Below are positions 51,777 through 55,291 of a DNA stretch of 55,291 nt, one piece after another. This stretch comes from Verrucomicrobiota bacterium (GTDB taxonomy: Bacteria > Verrucomicrobiota > Verrucomicrobiia > Limisphaerales > JACRJZ01): assembly GCA_016219875.1 (NCBI GenBank), contig JACRJZ010000119.1, forward strand, positions 1 to 55,291, read 5' to 3'. Within the stretch, counting starts at the first letter, position 1; the number at the start of each line of letters is the position of its first letter. Below the pieces are notes generated by a model. That model was not told the origin of the DNA. It saw only the letters and a list, made by a program, of their open reading frames with translations, and did not search any database. The position numbers were made by a program, and so were the translations under genes.

Positions 51777-52384
51777 CGATCGAGGAAGAGCCGTCCGCCT
51801 TCCATCGCCCGCTGCAATTCCTCCAGCAACGGCGCGACCTCGGCCTTGGTCTGCGCGGAGCTTTCCTTGTAGAACGTCTGCAGCCCGACTGCGACGATGC
51901 GCTTTTGCAGATCTTCGCTCACCTGTGGACGGTCGCCGGGTGGACCGTCACCCAGCGGGTCGCCGTCACGCCGGGAGCGCATCCGTTTGACGGCGGTTTC
52001 GATCGCTCGCTTGCGCTTGTCCTCGGGAAGCTGCTCGAAGGAGCCGAGCATCTGTTTGAAGCCGGTGGGCATGGTGGCGTCAATGAAGTCGCCTTTCTCC
52101 TGCTCGGTCATCTGGTTGAAGAGCCGTTCGGGGACGCGGCCCAAGCGAACGCGGCGGCGCTCGCCGGCGGAGAGCCGGTTGAGCTTGTCCGCCAGTTCCT
52201 TGAGCATCTTGGCCCGCCGCTCGCCCTGGAGCGTGGCCAAGTCCAACCCGCTGGCGAAGGCACTGAACTTCTCCGCCGTCATCTTGAAACGGTCAGCGGT
52301 CCGGACCCCGGCCCACACGACCAGCCAGACCGCCGCCAACGTGGCCAGCGCCATCAGGACCGGGCGATACCGTGGATTTGTCAT
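51773..52384 (-). CDS. Membrane-anchored protein of unknown function
   Basis: 203 residues with one N-terminal span (LMALATLAAVWLVVWAGV, about 10-27) and a charged, helical remainder rich in KRR/E runs (for example MLKELADKLNRLSAGERRRV and PEDKRKRAIETAVKRMRSRR). First gene of the minus-strand operon; its stop overlaps the prepilin ATG. The pattern recalls small inner-membrane anchors with a soluble helical domain, but I recognise no family. Divergent from the SUMF1 gene; the 216 bp between them must hold both promoters. Confidence 0.78.
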   Translation of the reverse strand: MTNPRYRPVLMALATLAAVWLVVWAGVRTADRFKMTAEKFSAFASGLDLATLQGERRAKMLKELADKLNRLSAGERRRVRLGRVPERLFNQMTEQEKGDFIDATMPTGFKQMLGSFEQLPEDKRKRAIETAVKRMRSRRDGDPLGDGPPGDRPQVSEDLQKRIVAVGLQTFYKESSAQTKAEVAPLLEELQRAMEGGRLFLDR

Positions 52385-52600
52385 GCCGCGAGATTACTGC
52401 GACCCGCCGAAAGGGAAAGGGAGAATTCGGACCACGAGCGGATCGCTGAAGCGTGGAACGGCCTTCCGTCCGAATCCGGCTCGTCTGGAATGCCCTCCGC
52501 GCCGTGTTGAATGAGCCTTGGCCCCGCGCCGTCAGAAGCCGTCAGAAGTTTTGACAACGGCTGGCGCTTCCGACAACACTGCGCGCCAATTTTGACTGAC

Positions 52601-54775
52601 ATGAAACCTCTGAGCCACATCGCCACGACCGCCGCGCTCTTTGCCGCGGCGACGACCCTGTCGGCGCTCGCCGACGTGAACCACGCCACCTTCCTCTACG
52701 AAACCGAACGCGAGTTTTTCGCAAACAACGATTTCGACGGGGATGGCAAGACGGACCTCGCCATCATTGATCGGGAGAATGGCCGAATCCGCCTCGGCGC
52801 CCGCATGGGCGAGGGCGTGTTTCTGTGGGAGAAGTACCTCAACAGTGGAGTGAAGGACGTCACCGGCGTGGCCGTGGGCCGGCTCTTCGACGCCAAGAAA
52901 GATTCGTTCGCGCTCGTGTCGGCGGACGCCAATCTCATCTCTCTGGTGGAAGTGATCGGCGCCAGCCAGGGTGCCACGCCCGTCGTGATCCCGCCGCCGG
53001 GGCTTGGCCCGAACACCATCGCGGCGGTGGACGTGGGCGGCGCGGGCAACAGCCCGTTGCACGACCTGGTCATCAACACGACTTTCAACACCCCCGAACC
53101 GAACAAGATCACGCTGTTCCGCGCCGATGGCGGCAAGTTCACGAAGATCAGTGACGTTCCCATGCCCGGCGCCGCCACCAAAGCGAACCGGCTGCCGCTG
53201 AAACCCGGTGGCCTGGACTTGCTCTGCATGATCGTCGGCGGCGATGACAGCGACACGTTCCGGGCGGACGACTACGCTTCCGGCAAGCCCCAAACCGCCG
53301 TGTCGTTCAAGGGCATCGAGTCCGGCTCCGATTATGTGGCCGGCACCTTCAGCGGTTCTCCGTGGCGCGATCTCGTCTTCTACAAGTCGGGCGAGACGAA
53401 GCTCACGCTCTACTCGTTGGAAGAGGCGGGAGGAAAGCTGCAGGCTGGAGCGCCAAAGAGTTTCGAGATGGCCCAGCCGATCAAGAACGTCTTCGTCCTT
53501 CCCGTGGAAGGCGTGGACAAGATCGTCACCCTGTTCGGCACGGGTGAAGTGGGCGGCGTGTTTACTTTCGACGGCAAGAGCGCGCCCAAGCAGATCACTG
53601 AACTGAAGCCGGAAGAGAACTCCGTCCTGAGCGGCGCGGCGCCGTTTCCGAACGGCTTCATGCTGGCGATGGCGCCGTCCATTGGCCGGATCAAGTACTC
53701 AACCCGCTACGTCGTCTATTCGATGAGTGGCGGCTCATGCGTGGCCGGGGCGCGCGGCAGCCTGCCTTCGCTCGCCGACACCGACGACACCACCGTGCCG
53801 GTCATCCACAAGACGATCGTTGCCGACCTCAAAGAGAAGGCGGAGGCCGACATGAGGGCCTACACCAACACGATCCCCGGCACGCAGGTCCAGTACGTGA
53901 TGATGCCGATCCCCGGCGGCGAATTCACAATGGGCAGCCCCGCCGCCGAAAAGGGCCGCAAAGACGACGAAAGCCCGCAGCACAAGGTCAAGGTCGAGCC
54001 GTTCTGGATGGGCGCCTTTGAGATTTCCTGGAACGAGTACGAACTCTTCATGTATCCCGACGAAGAGCGGAAGTTCAAAGACACCATCAAGACCGATCCC
54101 GAAGTGGACAAAGTTTCCGACGCCGTGACCCGTCCCTCAAAGCCGTACGTCGAGATGAGCTTCGGCATGGGCAAGGACGGCTACCCGGCCATCGCCATGA
54201 CGCATCACGCCGCGAACAAGTACTGCCATTGGCTCAGCGCCAAGACCGGGCACTTCTACCGCCTGCCGACCGAGGCCGAATGGGAATACGCCTGCCGCGC
54301 CGGCACGACGACCACTTACTACTTCGGCGACGACGCCTCGAAGCTGCCGGAGTATGCGTGGTTCGAGCAGAACAGCGACTTTAAGTACCAGAAGATCGGC
54401 AAGAAGAAACCCAATCCGTGGGGCCTCTACGACATGTGTGGCAACGTCACCGAATGGTGCCTCGACCAATACGATCCGGGCTGGTACGCCAAGTGTTCCC
54501 AAAACGGCCTCGTGGCCAACCCGTGGAGCAGGGCCACCCAGCCGTATCCCCATTGCGTCAAGGGCGGCTCCTGGGACGATCCCGCCGCGGCCTGTCGCAG
54601 CGCCGCACGCCGTGGCTCCGAGCGGGCCTGGAAGATGCAAGACCCGCAACTGCCCAAGAGCTACTGGTATCTCTCCGACGCGCAATGGGTCGGCTTCCGC
54701 ATCATCCGCCCGCTCAAAGTCCCGCCGCCGGAAGAATTGCTGAAGTATTGGATCACCGGCACGGAGAAGGACTGA
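52601..54775 (+). CDS. Secreted FG-GAP/VCBS-like + SUMF1 (formylglycine-generating-enzyme fold) protein
   Basis: 724 residues from ATG 52601 (MKPLSHIATTAALFAAATTL, signal peptide cleaved near ALAD). The N-terminal 430 residues are repetitive beta structure beginning with the calcium-loop-like NDFDGDGKTDLAIIDRENG, as in FG-GAP/VCBS propellers. The C-terminal SUMF1 domain starts MMPIPGGEFTMGSP and has RLPTEAEWEYACRAGT, GLYDMCGNVTEWCLDQYDP and VKGGSWDDPAAACRSAARRG, ending VGFRIIRP. The cysteine pair used by true formylglycine-generating enzymes for catalysis is not seen after GGSW, so this is probably a binding or other non-sulfatase-activating member. Divergent to the prepilin/ABC operon. Confidence 0.93.
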   Translation: MKPLSHIATTAALFAAATTLSALADVNHATFLYETEREFFANNDFDGDGKTDLAIIDRENGRIRLGARMGEGVFLWEKYLNSGVKDVTGVAVGRLFDAKKDSFALVSADANLISLVEVIGASQGATPVVIPPPGLGPNTIAAVDVGGAGNSPLHDLVINTTFNTPEPNKITLFRADGGKFTKISDVPMPGAATKANRLPLKPGGLDLLCMIVGGDDSDTFRADDYASGKPQTAVSFKGIESGSDYVAGTFSGSPWRDLVFYKSGETKLTLYSLEEAGGKLQAGAPKSFEMAQPIKNVFVLPVEGVDKIVTLFGTGEVGGVFTFDGKSAPKQITELKPEENSVLSGAAPFPNGFMLAMAPSIGRIKYSTRYVVYSMSGGSCVAGARGSLPSLADTDDTTVPVIHKTIVADLKEKAEADMRAYTNTIPGTQVQYVMMPIPGGEFTMGSPAAEKGRKDDESPQHKVKVEPFWMGAFEISWNEYELFMYPDEERKFKDTIKTDPEVDKVSDAVTRPSKPYVEMSFGMGKDGYPAIAMTHHAANKYCHWLSAKTGHFYRLPTEAEWEYACRAGTTTTYYFGDDASKLPEYAWFEQNSDFKYQKIGKKKPNPWGLYDMCGNVTEWCLDQYDPGWYAKCSQNGLVANPWSRATQPYPHCVKGGSWDDPAAACRSAARRGSERAWKMQDPQLPKSYWYLSDAQWVGFRIIRPLKVPPPEELLKYWITGTEKD

Positions 54776-54804
54776 GCCGCGGCATTGAAGCGTCTGAGTT
54801 CCGG

Positions 54805-54832
54805 GCCTCGGCATGGGCGACTGCGCCGAGGC
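54805..54832 (+). terminator. Possible terminator hairpin after the SUMF1 gene
   Basis: gcctcggc (54805-54812) and gccgaggc (54825-54832) form a perfect 8-bp GC-rich stem with a 12-nt loop, 30 bp after the stop, followed by tgcattgttt. The T-run is weak, so factor-independent termination is uncertain. Confidence 0.4.
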
Positions 54833-54946
54833 TGCATTGTTTCCAGGGCCGAAGGACTCTCCAAGGCGCAGCCAGCCCCAGTCCGAAGCGTGGTATCGTT
54901 TGCCGTGGAATCGGGCCGCAGCGATTTTCCGAACACCTTGTCAACC

Positions 54947-54964
54947 CAGGGCTGATTCAAGAAG
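54947..54964 (-). repeat. Family H palindrome arm at the group II intron 3' junction
   Basis: cagggctgattcaagaag is an 18-bp exact reverse complement of 4204-4221. It directly abuts the predicted intron 3' end (minus strand ...CCCCTAT, then CTTCTTGAATCAGCCCTG). The other arm of the palindrome would lie beyond the intron, outside the window. The rest of 54833-54946 shows no gene. Confidence 0.8.
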
Positions 54965-55005
54965 ATAGGGGTAGGGACCAGGGTTGGAACCTGGCCCCTC
55001 CCTCC

Positions 55006-55038
55006 GAACCGGACGGGCGGATCTCCCGCATCCGGCTC
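55006..55038 (-). ncRNA. Group II intron domain V
   Basis: Minus strand reads GAGCCGGATGCGGGAGATCC then GCCCGTCCGGTTC: outer stem GAGCCGGA with TCCGGTTC, an AGC catalytic triad at the start, and an inner stem around the GGGAGATCCG tip. About 33 nt, close to the standard 34. It lies downstream of the maturase stop, the expected position. Confidence 0.85.
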
Positions 55039-55043
55039 TCCGG

Positions 55044-55291
55044 TCAGTGGGTTCGTAAACATACGATTGTCCGCGTCCAGACATGTTCCGCCGCCAAGGA
55101 CAGCAGCCCACGTTGGGCAAACCACTCGTTCGGCCAGCGGTGATGGGCACGCCCCTTCCCTTTGCCCCGCCCATCCCGCCGCCATTGCAGCAGGCTGCGC
55201 AATCGGCGCCGCACGAAGCCGTCCACGTTCGTAAACACGTTGGCTTTGCTGTGCTGGAAATACTGATACCAGCCCCGCAAGGTCCGGTTCA
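55044..55291 (-). CDS. ltrA: Group II intron reverse transcriptase/maturase, C-terminal end
   Basis: The frame is open at the window edge, so only the last ~82 codons are seen. LRGWYQYFQHSKANVF is the GWxxYF..S motif of the maturase (X) domain, followed by FVRRRLRSLLQWRRDGRGKG and HHRWPNEWFAQRGLLSL, as in many LtrA-like proteins. The stop is at 55044-55046. No HNH endonuclease domain follows. Binds its own intron RNA for splicing and retrohoming. Confidence 0.9.
   Translation of the reverse strand, partial: NRTLRGWYQYFQHSKANVFTNVDGFVRRRLRSLLQWRRDGRGKGKGRAHHRWPNEWFAQRGLLSLAAEHVWTRTIVCLRTH

Larger units (their letters stand above)
54965..55291 (-). mobile_element. Group II intron, 3' part (domains V-VI and end of the intron-encoded protein)
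   Basis: On the minus strand the window shows the end of a reverse transcriptase/maturase gene, then a domain V hairpin and a domain VI-like stem (GGGGCCAGG...CCTGGTCCC around 54975-55000, followed by CTACCCC), then CCCCTAT, matching the usual A-Y intron end. The 5' part lies beyond the window. A retroelement that splices from RNA and inserts into DNA. Class not assigned. Confidence 0.85.

Noticed and set aside
52551..52580. Sigma-70 promoter before the SUMF1 gene (ttgaca at 52551)
   Set aside because: The -35 hexamer is perfect but no acceptable -10 box lies 16-18 bp downstream.

Overview
The window looks like chromosomal DNA of a GC-rich Verrucomicrobiota bacterium, most likely from the Pedosphaera/Limisphaerales side (subdivision 3). 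This is inferred from gene content, not from a marker-gene search. Pointers are a PEP-CTERM secreted protein, LamG and SUMF1 secreted proteins, a prepilin with an RRRAFTLIELLVV signal, a Ser/Thr kinase overlapping an ECF sigma gene, a carbamoyltransferase-SxtJ-DUF5989 trio, and palindromic repeats in most intergenic gaps. No rRNA, tRNA or CRISPR array was seen.

Layout. 1-2.1 kb: secreted surface proteins (LamG/FN3, PEP-CTERM). 2.4-4.0 kb: formate-tetrahydrofolate ligase. 4.3-7.6 kb: membrane Ser/Thr kinase translationally coupled to an ECF sigma factor. 7.8-12.7 kb: a double FAD-oxidoreductase secreted protein and a membrane-anchored unknown. 13.4-14.7 kb: beta-CASP metallo-hydrolase. 15.1-20.9 kb: tripartite CusCBA-like efflux system. 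20.9-22.4 kb: purine permease. 22.6-24.4 kb: GH10 xylanase-like enzyme. 25.0-32.2 kb: two coupled, very long PAS/GAF sensor kinases. 32.3-34.8 kb: cvpA-dnaG. 35.2-37.9 kb: carbamoyltransferase trio. 38.1-41.0 kb: hypF-hypC. 41.3-45.5 kb (minus strand): aldo/keto reductase, thpR, frr, xylB. 45.8-47.7 kb: unknown RG-rich protein. 47.8-52.4 kb (minus strand): tight five-gene operon (membrane protein, prepilin, ABC ATPase, ABC permease, phosphodiesterase-like enzyme). 52.6-54.8 kb: FG-GAP/SUMF1 protein. At the right edge on the minus strand: the 3' end of a group II intron with the end of its reverse transcriptase/maturase.

The most striking property is a large set (about two dozen) of short imperfect palindromic elements, each two inverted arms around a 15-200 bp middle, in at least eight sequence families labelled A-J here. 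They fill most gaps, sit inside operons, nest in one another, supply stop codons, and in two clear cases lie in frame inside conserved genes: hypF (two extra segments) and thpR (one). In a third case they encode most of the long leader of a prepilin. This resembles, by analogy only, the protein-coding palindromic elements of Rickettsia. I regard it as the best candidate for an undescribed system here. No candidate mobilising enzyme (RAYT/Y1 transposase) is in the window. The group II intron at the right edge abuts one arm of one of these palindromes exactly.

Functional themes are polysaccharide and pentose use (GH10, xylB, aldo/keto reductase), metal efflux, one-carbon metabolism, hydrogenase maturation and extensive signal transduction.
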